Numbered from the stretch's first letter, positions 35,999 through 44,413 are shown. The stretch is 64,000 nt of DNA from Streptomyces griseorubiginosus (GCF_017614965.1 NZ_WVUG01000007.1:1-64000); one strand, 5' to 3'. The notes: a model not told the origin generated them from the sequence alone. A program made the numbers and translations.

Positions 35999-37825
35999 TT
36001 ACTCCTGCGGCGCCCCGCTGCCCGGCAGTCGGATCGTGAACACCGCCCCGGTGCCCGGTTCGCTCGCCGCGGTGATCGTGCCGCCGTGGGCGGTGACCAG
36101 GTGGCGGACGATCGGCAGGCCCAGGCCGCTGCCGCCGGTGCGGCGGCTGCGGGACTTCTCGGCGCGCCAGAACCGCTCGAAGACGTGCGGCAGGTCCTGC
36201 GGGGCGATGCCCGTGCCGGTGTCGCCGACCGTGAAGACGACCTCGTCACCGTCCCGCCGCGCCGCCAGGGTGACCGTGCCGTCGGCCGGGGTGTGCCGCA
36301 GGGCGTTGGAGACCAGGTTGCCCAGCGCCTGCCGCATCCGCACCGGATCGGCGTCCAGCCACGGGGAGCCGTCGGTCTCGGTGCGCAGGGTGACTCCGGC
36401 CCCGGTCGCGGCGACGCGGTGCGCGGCCGCGACCTGGTCGAGCAGGTCGCCGGCGCGGACCGGCTCGGGATGCAGGCGCAGGGTGCCCGCGTCGGCGGCC
36501 GCGAGGTCCTGCAGATCGTCGATGACGCGCTGCAGCACCATCGCCTCCTCGTGCAGGGAGCCGAGCAGGGCCGGGTCGGGGTCGACCACACCGTCGCGGG
36601 TGACCTCCAGCCAGCCGCGGATGTTGGTGAGCGGGCTGCGCAGTTCGTGCGCGATGTCGCTGACCATCGCCTTGCGCTGGGCCTCGATGCGTTCCCGGCG
36701 CTCGGTCAGGTCGTTGAAGGCCTCCGCCAGGATGCCGGTCTCGTCCCGGGTGGTGACCGGCACCCTGACGTGCAGGTCCGGTGGCTGCTGGGCCGCCTCG
36801 GTCAGCGCGCGCAGCGGCCGTACGAGCCGGGTGGCGACGACCGCCGTCACCGCGACCGTCACGGCGAGCACCAGGCCGACGACCCCGATGATCTTCGCCT
36901 TGTTGGCGGGGGACATGTCGAAGCGGGGCGGGGTGGTGTCGTCGCCGCCGAGATACAGGTCGGCCACGGGGGCGACATACGGGTCGAGTTGGGCGCGCAG
37001 GGCGGAGTCGGCACAGGTCTGTGCGGTCTTCACGGCCTGTTCGTTGCCCGCCTTGGGGGACTTGTCGGCGATGAGGTACCGGCTCAGCGGGTTCCTGGCG
37101 GCCGGGTTCAGGTAGAAGTGCAGCGGTTCGCGCAGGCTCTGGTCGTTGTTCTGCAGGCAGCTGCGCGCGAGTTGGGTCAGCTCCTTCATGGCCGTCTTCT
37201 CGGTGGGCACGGGCTCGTTCATCCAGTAGCCGCAGTCCGCGGCCAGAGTGTCGGAGCCGTCGCTGCCGTCCGGGTTCACCAGGACGGGACGGCCGCTCGG
37301 GGTGTGCTCGATCCTGACGTCGACGCCGAACCGGGAGGTGCAGGTGCGCAGTTTCCCGGCGAGCGCGTCCAGCCGGGAGCGCTCGTTCGCCGTGATCCGG
37401 TAGGGGCCCACGGCGCGCGGATCGACGCCGCTGAGCTGCGCGCCGGGCTGGGTGTAGGTGTCGGTGTGCAGCGGGTCGACGGTGGCGGCGGCGCCGAGGG
37501 GCAGCGCGGTGCCCTTGCGGGCCGAGTCGGCGATGAGGTCGCGGTCGGTGGTGGTCAGGGCGATGCGCCGCCCGGTCCGCTCGGCGAGCTCGGTGACGAG
37601 GGGCTGCACGCCCTTCCAGTCGGGGTGGGTGGCCGCGTACCCGCTGAGCCTGGCCAGGATGCGCAGGTCGTCGGCGAGGTCCTGGCCCTGTTCCTCACGC
37701 AGCGCGCGGGTGGTGGTCTCCACCGCCAGCCACGTGGTCGCGGCCACCGAGCACACCGCGATGAGCGCCGACGCGAACAGCAGCCGGACCAGGAGCCGTT
37801 TGCGCAGCGGTATGCGTCGCTTCAC
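35999..37825 (-). CDS. Sensor histidine kinase with large extracytoplasmic domain
   Basis: Membrane kinase of 608 residues. TM1 at ~10-32 (LLVRLLFASALIAVCSVAATTW), an extracytoplasmic sensor of ~260 residues with four Cys (RTCTS, ADCGYW, ARSCLQ, QTCADS), TM2 at ~298-322 (IIGVVGLVLAVTVAVTAVVA), HAMP, then HisKA (VSDIAHELRSPLTNIRG, phospho-His) and HATPase (NLVSNALRHTPADG, GDTGTGIAPQDL, GGSGLGLPIVRHL). GTG 37825 overlaps the response regulator stop (GTGA). No sensor family was recognised; the Cys pattern suggests two disulfides. The next gene upstream of the pair encodes an L,D-transpeptidase, so a cell-wall signal is a reasonable guess. Confidence 0.93.
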   Translation of the reverse strand: MKRRIPLRKRLLVRLLFASALIAVCSVAATTWLAVETTTRALREEQGQDLADDLRILARLSGYAATHPDWKGVQPLVTELAERTGRRIALTTTDRDLIADSARKGTALPLGAAATVDPLHTDTYTQPGAQLSGVDPRAVGPYRITANERSRLDALAGKLRTCTSRFGVDVRIEHTPSGRPVLVNPDGSDGSDTLAADCGYWMNEPVPTEKTAMKELTQLARSCLQNNDQSLREPLHFYLNPAARNPLSRYLIADKSPKAGNEQAVKTAQTCADSALRAQLDPYVAPVADLYLGGDDTTPPRFDMSPANKAKIIGVVGLVLAVTVAVTAVVATRLVRPLRALTEAAQQPPDLHVRVPVTTRDETGILAEAFNDLTERRERIEAQRKAMVSDIAHELRSPLTNIRGWLEVTRDGVVDPDPALLGSLHEEAMVLQRVIDDLQDLAAADAGTLRLHPEPVRAGDLLDQVAAAHRVAATGAGVTLRTETDGSPWLDADPVRMRQALGNLVSNALRHTPADGTVTLAARRDGDEVVFTVGDTGTGIAPQDLPHVFERFWRAEKSRSRRTGGSGLGLPIVRHLVTAHGGTITAASEPGTGAVFTIRLPGSGAPQE

Positions 37826-38520
37826 GGACGGCCGCCGCTGAGTTTGTAGCCCACGCCGAACACGGTCAGCAGACGCACCGGGCGGCGCGGATCGGCCTCG
37901 ATCTTCTTGCGCAGGTTCATGATGTGGACGTCGACGGCGCGTTCGGTGGAGGCCCGGTCGAAGCCGCGGGTGCACTGCAGCAACTGCCGCCGGGAGAAGA
38001 CGCGTTCGGGCTCCGCCGCCATGGCGAGCAGGATCTGGAACTCGGCGGGCGTGCACTCCACCGGTTCGCCGTCGCAGCGCACCTCGTACCGCTCCGGGTC
38101 GACCGACAGCCCGGCCGCGCGGACGACGGGATCCTCCCGTACGCCGACCGCCCGGCCACTGCGCCGCAGCACCGTGCGGATGCGGGCCATCAGCTCGCGC
38201 GGGCTGTAGGGCTTGGTCATGTAGTCGTCGGCGCCCAGTTCCAGGCCGAGCAGCACGTCGTCCTCCTCGGACCGCGCGGTCAGCATGACGACCGGCACGT
38301 CCCGGTCCCCGCCGCGCAGCACCCGGCACACCCCGAAGCCGTCGATGACCGGCAGCATCAGATCGAGGACGACCAGGTCCGGAGCGAGTTCCTTCGCGGC
38401 CTCCAGCGCGGCCGCACCGTCGTGGACGACGGTGGCCGTGTGGCCCTCGGCCAGCAGGGAGCGGCGGATGAGTTCGGCCTGCATCTCGTCGTCCTCGGCG
38501 ACCAGTACATGTGCGCACAC
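37822..38520 (-). CDS. OmpR-family response regulator
   Basis: Response regulator of 232 residues. Receiver domain at 1-120 with acidic pair Asp10/Asp11, phospho-acceptor Asp53 (VVLDLMLP), Thr in VVMLTARS and Lys in DDYMTKPYSPREL; winged-helix domain from ~135 (EVRCDGEPVECTPAEFQ to VHIMNLRKKIE and VFGVGYKL). GTG 38520 start. Translationally coupled to the following histidine kinase. VanR-like in arrangement. Targets unknown, but the L,D-transpeptidase gene begins its coding end only 18 bases upstream on the same strand. Confidence 0.95.
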   Translation of the reverse strand: MCAHVLVAEDDEMQAELIRRSLLAEGHTATVVHDGAAALEAAKELAPDLVVLDLMLPVIDGFGVCRVLRGGDRDVPVVMLTARSEEDDVLLGLELGADDYMTKPYSPRELMARIRTVLRRSGRAVGVREDPVVRAAGLSVDPERYEVRCDGEPVECTPAEFQILLAMAAEPERVFSRRQLLQCTRGFDRASTERAVDVHIMNLRKKIEADPRRPVRLLTVFGVGYKLSGGRP

Positions 38521-38538
38521 GCGGCGGATCCTAAGCGG

Positions 38539-39297
38539 TCAGCGGGCCAGGGACGCCGCGTCGCCCATGACGACGACGGGGTGCAGGGCGGGGTCGAGCG
38601 CGCGCAGCAGATCCTTCATGTGCTCGGCGGAGATGCTGACGCAGCCGTGGGTGGGGCCTCCGTGGTCGACGTGGAACCATATGCCGCCACCGCGGCCGGA
38701 ACCGAGCGGGCGGGTCCAGTCCAGGGGCGAGGTGCCGGGCTCGCGGTTGTAGTTGATCGCGACAACGTAGTCGAAGGACCCCGCGAGGGGTTCGCCTTCG
38801 AAGCCCGTGCCGGGTGCAACGAACCCCCTGGAGCGGTGGTACGGCAGTTTGCTGCCGGGGTCCTTCAGCAGCCCGCCGGCGTCGGTGAGGCCGAACACGC
38901 CGACGGGTGAGCGCAGATCGCCGCTCATGTGGTGGCCGGACCAGCCCTTGAGGGCGTTGTGCGCGGGCCAGCTCGCGCCGGCCTGCCAGCCGGTCGCCGT
39001 CCGCTCGTACAACACCACCGTGGAGTCCGGGGAGTTCTCGCCCTTGCCGGTCACGACGACGGCCTGGCGGGTGTCGCCGGGTATCCGGGCCAGCATCCGC
39101 GGGCCGAGGCCGGGCAGTTGCAGCGGGGCGGCCTCGACGGACATCTGGGGCGAGGGCGAGGTCAGGGGGCTGATGCCGGGCGCGCTCGGCCCGGCCGCCG
39201 CCGGGCCCGAGGGGTGGCCCGGCGACGCCACGGCCCCGCCGCCGCATCCCGTCAGGAGCAGGGATGCGGCGAGCAGGGCGGCACGGGGTTTATTCAT
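38539..39297 (-). CDS. Lipoprotein L,D-transpeptidase (YkuD domain)
   Basis: Secreted protein of 252 residues. The lipoprotein signal ends at LLLTGCGG, so Cys would be lipidated; a Pro/Ala/Ser linker follows to residue ~55. The YkuD domain has the catalytic motif HGGPTHGCVSIS with Cys219. Such enzymes form 3-3 cross-links in peptidoglycan or attach proteins to it. ATG 39297 is used; a GTG at 39321 would add eight residues. On the same strand as the two-component system after it (18-base gap), so it may be co-transcribed or form part of its regulon. Confidence 0.88.
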   Translation of the reverse strand: MNKPRAALLAASLLLTGCGGGAVASPGHPSGPAAAGPSAPGISPLTSPSPQMSVEAAPLQLPGLGPRMLARIPGDTRQAVVVTGKGENSPDSTVVLYERTATGWQAGASWPAHNALKGWSGHHMSGDLRSPVGVFGLTDAGGLLKDPGSKLPYHRSRGFVAPGTGFEGEPLAGSFDYVVAINYNREPGTSPLDWTRPLGSGRGGGIWFHVDHGGPTHGCVSISAEHMKDLLRALDPALHPVVVMGDAASLAR

Positions 39298-39344
39298 GAT
39301 CACGGAACGACTGTGACGCACACATGTGAGGAACTCGTCAGCTT

Positions 39345-40748
39345 TCAGGCGCTGTTCGGCTTCCCGGGAGTGTAGAGCCAGGAGGTGAACAGGGGGTGGA
39401 GGTTCTTGCCGGACTCCCGTTCGGCCAGCCGCACGAACTGCGCGGTCGTGCCGTGGCCGCCCCGGTGTTCACCGGCCCAGGCGCGCAGGATGCGGAAGAA
39501 GACCGGATCGCCGACGGCCTTGCGCAGTTCGTGCAGGGTCATGGCGCCGCGGGCGTAGACGGGGGTGCCGAAGATGTTCTTGCCGCTGCCGGGGTTGCCG
39601 GGCGGGAAGGCCCACAGGCCGTCGCTCGCCGGGCGGGCGTAGAGGGAGTCGAAGGTCTTCTGCGCGCTGTCGCCGCCGTGCTGCTCGCTGTAGAGCCACT
39701 CGGCGTAGGTCGCGAAGCCCTCGTTGAGCCAGATGTCCTTCCAGGAGGTGAGGGAGACGGAGTCGCCGAACCACTGGTGGGCGTTCTCGTGGACGAGGGT
39801 GCTCAGGTCGGGCGCCGAGTCGTACAGGGGCCGCGACTGGGTCTCCAGCGCGTAGCCGACATCGGCCTTGTCGACGATCGATCCGGCGTTGCGGAACGGG
39901 TAGGGCCCGAAGAGCTTGCTCTCCCACTCCAGCACGGACGGCAGCTTCTTCAGCACCGGTGCGGCGGCGGAGGCCTCTCGTGGGTCGACGGCGTTGTAGA
40001 CGCGGATGCCGTCCCGGGTGGTGTACTGCTCCACCTTGAACTTGCCGACGGTCGCCGTGGCGAGGTAGGCGGCCATGGGCTCGCTCTGGCGCCAGTGGAA
40101 CGTGGTCAGGCCGTGCGCGGTGCGCCGGGAGAGCAGGCGGCCGTTGGAAACGGCGGTACGGCCCTGGGGGACGGTGATCGTGATGTCGTACGACGACTTG
40201 TCCTTGGGGTGGCTGTTCGCCGGGAACCAGGTCATGGCGCCCTGCGGCTCCCCGGCGACGAAGGCGCCGTCGTCGGTGGGGATCCAGCCGTCGGCCGAGC
40301 CGTCGGGGTCGGTGACGGGCTTGGGCGTGCCCTGGTAGGTGACGGTGACGCGGAACTGCTCGCCCTGGTGCAGGGCCCGGCGCGGGGTGACGACGAGTTC
40401 CTGTCCGTCGCGGCGGAAGCCGGCCCTGGTGTGGCCGACGCTGACGCCGGTGACCTTCAGGCCCTTGAGGTCGAGGTCGAAGCGGGTCAGGTGCTGGGTG
40501 GCGCGGGCGGTGAGGACGGCGGTGGCGTCGAGGTGGCGGGTGGAGGTGTCGTAACGGAGCGTCAGACCGTAGTGCTCGACGTGGTAGCCGCCGTTGCCGG
40601 AGAGCGGGAAGTAGGGGTCGCCGGCGCCGGGCGCTCCGCCGGTGGCGGCGACGGCGGTTCCGCTCCCGGCGAGCAGGGCCGCGAGCGCGACGGGGATCGT
40701 CAGGGGCACGGCGGTGCGGGCGACGGTCTGTCGGCGGGACTGTCTCAC
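39345..40748 (-). CDS. Secreted M1-family metallopeptidase
   Basis: Gluzincin of 467 residues with the M1 signature HENAHQWFG (His320, Glu321, His324) and the third zinc ligand in NEGFATY (Glu343), plus the aminopeptidase phrase GEPQGAMTWFPANSHP before it. An N-terminal signal peptide is clear: RRQTVARTAVPLTIP then a hydrophobic run to VAATGG. It ends shortly after the catalytic domain (LFTSWLYTPGKP), without the long C-terminal helical domain of PepN, as is usual for the secreted Streptomyces forms. GTG 40748 has AAGGAG upstream. Probably an extracellular aminopeptidase. Confidence 0.92.
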   Translation of the reverse strand: MRQSRRQTVARTAVPLTIPVALAALLAGSGTAVAATGGAPGAGDPYFPLSGNGGYHVEHYGLTLRYDTSTRHLDATAVLTARATQHLTRFDLDLKGLKVTGVSVGHTRAGFRRDGQELVVTPRRALHQGEQFRVTVTYQGTPKPVTDPDGSADGWIPTDDGAFVAGEPQGAMTWFPANSHPKDKSSYDITITVPQGRTAVSNGRLLSRRTAHGLTTFHWRQSEPMAAYLATATVGKFKVEQYTTRDGIRVYNAVDPREASAAAPVLKKLPSVLEWESKLFGPYPFRNAGSIVDKADVGYALETQSRPLYDSAPDLSTLVHENAHQWFGDSVSLTSWKDIWLNEGFATYAEWLYSEQHGGDSAQKTFDSLYARPASDGLWAFPPGNPGSGKNIFGTPVYARGAMTLHELRKAVGDPVFFRILRAWAGEHRGGHGTTAQFVRLAERESGKNLHPLFTSWLYTPGKPNSA

Positions 40749-40898
40749 ATGAGCTCCTTGAGGGGGGTGGCCGATGATCAAGCGCCCAGGCTAGGGGGCC
40801 GGGCCACCGGTCCACCTCCTCCTTTCGGCCAAGTCACGCAGCGTCACCCCGGAGCCGCGCATTACGCTCGAATCCCCCCGCACGGAGAGAGGCCCGAA

Positions 40899-41249
40899 GT
40901 GAGCGTTCGCCTACGTCGTGTCTACGAACCGCCCGAGCCGGACGACGGCGTCCGGGTCCTGGTCGACCGGCTGTGGCCGCGCGGCCTGTCCAAGGACGCG
41001 GCACAGGTGGACGAGTGGCCCAAGGGCCTCACACCCTCGACCGAGCTGCGGCGCTGGTATCACGCGGGCGAGGGCTCGTACGAGGAGTTCAGCGACCGTT
41101 ACGAGGCGGAGCTGGACGCTCCGGAGGCCGCCGAACTCCTCGACCATGTACGGCAGTTGGCGCGCAAGGGGACCGTCACCCTGCTGACCGCGTCGAAGGA
41201 CCCCGAGCACAGTCACGCCGCGGTGCTGGTGCGGCTCCTCGGCGCCTGA
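40899..41249 (+). CDS. DUF488-family protein (YeaO-like)
   Basis: Protein of 116 residues with the DUF488 signature: RVYEPPEPDDGVRVLVDRLW, PRGLSKDAAQVDEWPKGLTP, LRRWYHAGEGSYEEFSDRY and VTLLTASKDPEHSHAAVL. Function unknown in this family. GTG 40899 has GGAGAGAGG at 40884-40892. Divergent from the M1 peptidase gene with 150 bases between starts and tail to tail with the FAD dehydrogenase gene, the stops being only one base apart. Confidence 0.87.
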   Translation: MSVRLRRVYEPPEPDDGVRVLVDRLWPRGLSKDAAQVDEWPKGLTPSTELRRWYHAGEGSYEEFSDRYEAELDAPEAAELLDHVRQLARKGTVTLLTASKDPEHSHAAVLVRLLGA

Positions 41250-41250
41250 G

Positions 41251-42921
41251 TCAGGCGGTCTGCTTCGCCGCCGCCCGCCCGGCGGCCCGCCCGGAGAAGA
41301 GGCAGCCGCCGAGGAAGGTGCCCTCCAGGGCGTTGTAGCCGTGGACGCCGCCGCCGCCGAAGCCGGCGACCTCACCGGCCGCGTACAGGCCCTCGATCGG
41401 GGTGCCGTCCACGCCGAGGGCGCGCGAGTCGAGGTCGGTCTGGATGCCGCCGAGGGTCTTGCGGGTGAGGATGTTGAGCTTGACGCCGATCAGGGGGCCC
41501 GCGGCCGGGTCCAGGATGCGGTGCGGGGTGGCGACGCGGCCGAGACGGTCGCCGATGTAGCGGCGGGCGTTGCGGATGCCCTGGATCTGGGCGTCCTTGC
41601 TGTAGGGGTTGGCGATCTGCAGGTCCCGGGCCTCGATCTGGCGGCGCAGGTCGGCCGCGTCGAGCAGCGGCTTGTCCGTCAAGCCGTTCATCTTCGCCAC
41701 CAGTTGCTCCAGCGTGGGGGCGGTGACGAAGTCGGCGCCCCTGCGCAGGAAGGCGTCCACCGGGCCCGGGGCACCCTTGCCGAGACGATTCTTCAGGACC
41801 GCGGCCTTGTCCTTGGCGGTGATGTCGGGGTTCTGCTCGGAGCCCGACAGGGCGAACTCCTTCTCGATGATCTTCTGGGTGAGGATGAACCAGGAGTGGT
41901 CGTGGCCCGCGATGTCCTCGGTGGTGCGCAGGTACTTGAGCGTGTTGAGGGTGTCGTAGCCCGGCAGGCAGGGGTCGGGCAGACGGCGGCCGAGGGCGTC
42001 GAACCACATCGAGGACGGGCCGGGCAGGATGCGGATTCCGTGGCCGGGCCAGATCGGGTCCCAGTTGCGCAGGCCCTCGGTGTAGTGCCACATGCGGTCA
42101 CGGTTGACCAGGCGTACACCCGCCTCGGCGCTGATGTCGAGCATGCGGCCGTCGACGTAGGCGGGCACGCCGGTGACCATCTCGGCGGGAGGGGTGCCCA
42201 GGCGCGCGGGCCAGTAGCGGCGGACGATCTCGTGGTTGGCGCCGATACCGCCGGTGGTGACCACCACGGCCCGGGCGGTGAGCTCGAAGTCGCCGACACG
42301 GTCGCGGTTGGAGGCGACACCGCGGGCGGCGTCGTCCGGGGCGAGGACCGTGCCGCGCACCCCGCGCGCGGTGCCGTCCTCGATGACCAGTTCGTCGACC
42401 TGGTGGCGGTGGTGGAAGGTCAGCAGTCCGTCGCGGGCGGCCTGCTTGGCGTAGGTGACGAAGGGTTCGACGACCCCGGTGCCGGTGCCCCAGGTGACGT
42501 GGAAGCGGGGCACGGAGTTGCCGTGTCCGTCGGCGCGCAGGTCGCCGCGCTCGGCCCAGCCGACCGTCGGCAGGAACTTGATGCCGTGCCCCTCCAGCCA
42601 GGTCCGCTTCTCCCCCGCCGCCCACTCGACGTAGGCGCGGGCCCAGCGCACCGCCCAGGAGTCCTCGTCGTCCGTGCGGTCGAACCCCGCGCTGCCCTGC
42701 CAGTCGCTCCAGGCCAGCTCCAGGGAGTCCTTGACGCCGAGGCGCCGCTGCTCCGGGGTGTCGACGAGGAAGAGCCCGCCGAAGGACCAGAAGGCCTGGC
42801 CGCCGAGATTGGCGGCGTTCTCCTGGTCCACCAGGGCGACCCTGCGGCCCCGGCTGGTGAGTTCGTGCGCGGCGACCAGGCCCGCGAGGCCCGCTCCGAC
42901 GACGATGACGTCCGCGTCCAT
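41251..42921 (-). CDS. FAD-binding dehydrogenase (KstD/fumarate reductase-type flavoprotein)
   Basis: Flavoprotein of 556 residues. VIVVGAGLAGLVAAHELTSRG at the start is the FAD dinucleotide fold; the C-terminal FAD motif is GLYAAGEVAGFGGGGVHGYN and GTFLGGCLFSGRAAG. The family includes 3-ketosteroid dehydrogenases and fumarate reductase-like enzymes; the GGGGVHGYNALEGTFLGG form is the YpfD/FAD_binding_2 dehydrogenase of unknown substrate. ATG 42921 has AAAGGGAACGG upstream. A TetR gene lies 17 bases upstream on the same strand, so the two likely form one autoregulated unit controlled by the operators at 43589-43621. Confidence 0.88.
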   Translation of the reverse strand: MDADVIVVGAGLAGLVAAHELTSRGRRVALVDQENAANLGGQAFWSFGGLFLVDTPEQRRLGVKDSLELAWSDWQGSAGFDRTDDEDSWAVRWARAYVEWAAGEKRTWLEGHGIKFLPTVGWAERGDLRADGHGNSVPRFHVTWGTGTGVVEPFVTYAKQAARDGLLTFHHRHQVDELVIEDGTARGVRGTVLAPDDAARGVASNRDRVGDFELTARAVVVTTGGIGANHEIVRRYWPARLGTPPAEMVTGVPAYVDGRMLDISAEAGVRLVNRDRMWHYTEGLRNWDPIWPGHGIRILPGPSSMWFDALGRRLPDPCLPGYDTLNTLKYLRTTEDIAGHDHSWFILTQKIIEKEFALSGSEQNPDITAKDKAAVLKNRLGKGAPGPVDAFLRRGADFVTAPTLEQLVAKMNGLTDKPLLDAADLRRQIEARDLQIANPYSKDAQIQGIRNARRYIGDRLGRVATPHRILDPAAGPLIGVKLNILTRKTLGGIQTDLDSRALGVDGTPIEGLYAAGEVAGFGGGGVHGYNALEGTFLGGCLFSGRAAGRAAAKQTA

Positions 42922-42938
42922 GGCGTCCGTTCCCTTTC

Positions 42939-43571
42939 TCAGTGGGCTCGTTGGGGGTCGCTGCCGTCGGTCAGCAGCGCGGTGAGCAGTTGCTTCAGCC
43001 AGATCCGGGCGCTCTCGACGTCCTTGTCCAGCAGCAGTTGGGTGGTGACGCCGTCGTAGGCGGCGACCACCGCGTGCGCGGCGCCGTCGACGTCCCCGAG
43101 CACGGCGGGCAGTTCGGTCAGGCCACGCGCCCGCGAAAGCCGGTCGGCGATCGCGCCGCGCAGTCGCGCCCGGTGCTCCAGCAGGCTCTGGGCCACGTCG
43201 GGGTCGCGGGCGGCGTGCACCAGGAAGTCCGTCTTCACCAGCAGCCAGTCCAGGTCGAGCAGCAGCACCTCGGTGACGCGGTCCACGGCGGCCGGCACGT
43301 CGAGGTCGGGGCCGTCCAGGGCGAGGGCGCCGGCGACCTGTTCGGCGATGAGGTCGGCGCGCTGCCGGTAGAGGGCGAAGAACAGCTCGTCCAGGCTGTC
43401 GAAGTTGGAGTAGAAGGCCCCCCGGCTGTAGCCGGCCGCCTCGCAGACCTCCTCGATGGAGACCCTTCCGAAGCCCTTGGCGGCGAACACGGCGAACGCG
43501 GCGTCCAGCAGGTTCGCCCGCGTCCGCACCCGGCGCCTGGTCACGCGCGGCGTCGTCTGCTCGGTCGCCAT
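42939..43571 (-). CDS. TetR-family regulator
   Basis: Regulator of 210 residues. Helix-turn-helix at ~15-60 (RANLLDAAFAVFAAKGFGRV, IEEVCEAAGYSRGAFYSNF); the ligand domain has a run of helices with LLLDLDWLLVKTDFLVHAAR. ATG 43571 has GGGAGGAG at 43575-43582. The frame is open to 43712 but that part includes the operator repeats. Two similar 16-bp palindromes 18 to 50 bases upstream are strong candidates for its own operators. It would control itself and the FAD dehydrogenase downstream. Confidence 0.92.
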   Translation of the reverse strand: MATEQTTPRVTRRRVRTRANLLDAAFAVFAAKGFGRVSIEEVCEAAGYSRGAFYSNFDSLDELFFALYRQRADLIAEQVAGALALDGPDLDVPAAVDRVTEVLLLDLDWLLVKTDFLVHAARDPDVAQSLLEHRARLRGAIADRLSRARGLTELPAVLGDVDGAAHAVVAAYDGVTTQLLLDKDVESARIWLKQLLTALLTDGSDPQRAH

Positions 43572-43588
43572 GCCGCTCCTCCCCGTTC

Positions 43589-43604
43589 GATACACGAATG
43601 TATC
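43589..43604. promoter_or_regulatory. TetR operator candidate 1
   Basis: GATACACGAATGTATC: perfect 6-base arms GATACA and TGTATC with a 4-base centre, 18 bases upstream of the TetR start codon. It is AT-rich for this genome and repeated at 43606. Confidence 0.65.
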
Positions 43605-43605
43605 C

Positions 43606-43621
43606 GATACACCGATGCATC
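43606..43621. promoter_or_regulatory. TetR operator candidate 2
   Basis: GATACACCGATGCATC: same 6-4-6 design, 5 of 6 arm bases paired, start-to-start distance 17 bases from candidate 1. Tandem sites in this spacing are known for TetR regulators that bind as pairs of dimers. Confidence 0.6.
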
Positions 43622-43625
43622 GAAA

Positions 43626-43690
43626 GCGCCCGTACGACGGCGATCGGCGCCCGCATACGGGGATCGGCGCCCGTAGGGCGGGGATCGCAA
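43626..43690 (+). repeat. Degenerate ~20-bp tandem repeat
   Basis: GCGCCCG recurs at 43626, 43647 and 43667 (steps of 21 and 20), and the longer GATCGGCGCCCG at 43642 and 43662; GATCGCAACCG at 43683 looks like a decayed fourth unit. The repeat lies between the TetR operators and the alkB promoter region. Two-helical-turn phasing is compatible with regulator binding on one face of the DNA. Confidence 0.5.
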
Positions 43691-43718
43691 CCGGCCGGCA
43701 ATCGGCCGACAATTCGTT

Positions 43719-43732
43719 GGAACATGTTTTCG
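43719..43732. promoter_or_regulatory. LexA-box-like site upstream of alkB
   Basis: GGAACATGTTTTCG compared with the Gram-positive SOS box CGAAC-N4-GTTCG: two of ten conserved bases differ. It lies 21 bases before the alkB start and overlaps a possible promoter (TTGGAA at 43717-43722, 16 bases, TAGTAC at 43739-43744). The match to a DNA repair gene makes it plausible, though weak in sequence. Confidence 0.4.
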
Positions 43733-43753
43733 AATCAGTAGTACGCTGGTTCC

Positions 43754-44380
43754 ATGGCCACGCACCTCCAGGGCTCGCTCTTCGACCAGACCGACCAGCT
43801 CCGTCTCGGCCCCCTCGACGGGATCCGCCGGACGCGGCTCGGCATGGGCGCCTGGATCGACGTGCTGCCCGGATGGCTGGCCGGCGCGGACGAGCTGTTC
43901 GAACAGCTGGTCGGGGAGGTGCCGTGGCGGGCGGAGCGCCGCAAGATGTACGACCACGTGGTGGACGTACCGCGGTTGCTGGCCTTCTACGGCACGGACG
44001 ACGCGCTGCCCCACCCGGTGCTGGACGAGGCGCGGGACGCGCTCAGCGCGCACTACGGCGACGAGCTGGGTGAGCCGTTCACCACCGCCGGGCTGTGCTA
44101 CTACCGCGACGGCCGGGACAGCGTGGCCTGGCACGGCGACCGGATCGGGCGCGGCGCCCAGGAGGACACGATGGTCGCCATCCTCTCGGTGGGCGAGCCC
44201 CGGGACCTGCTGCTGCGTCCTATGCACGACGGCGAGTCGGTGCGGCGGCCCCTCGGGCACGGCGACCTCATCGTGATGGGCGGCTCCTGCCAGCGCACCT
44301 GGGAGCATTGCGTACCGAAGACCACACGGGCCACGGGACCCCGGATCAGCATCCAGTTCCGTCCGCACGGCGTGCGCTGA
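43754..44380 (+). CDS. alkB: AlkB-like Fe(II)/2-oxoglutarate-dependent dioxygenase
   Basis: Protein of 208 residues of the AlkB family, which removes alkyl groups from DNA or RNA bases. Iron ligands His127 and Asp129 (SVAWHGDRIG) and His185 (TWEHCVPK); the 2-oxoglutarate-binding arginines are in PRISIQFRPHG. The Asn-Tyr region of E. coli AlkB reads LCYYRDGRDSV. ATG 43754 has no strong ribosome-binding site. A LexA-like site stands upstream and a good terminator downstream, so it is probably a single-gene, damage-inducible transcript. Substrate base cannot be assigned. Confidence 0.9.
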   Translation: MATHLQGSLFDQTDQLRLGPLDGIRRTRLGMGAWIDVLPGWLAGADELFEQLVGEVPWRAERRKMYDHVVDVPRLLAFYGTDDALPHPVLDEARDALSAHYGDELGEPFTTAGLCYYRDGRDSVAWHGDRIGRGAQEDTMVAILSVGEPRDLLLRPMHDGESVRRPLGHGDLIVMGGSCQRTWEHCVPKTTRATGPRISIQFRPHGVR

Positions 44381-44413
44381 GGCGGAGAGGCGGCCGCTTC
44401 CGGCGCACGCGGG

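Noticed and set aside
35666-37849. 727-residue plus-strand open frame
   Set aside because: Antisense of the histidine kinase; sequence is Arg/Gly/Val-rich repeats without motifs.
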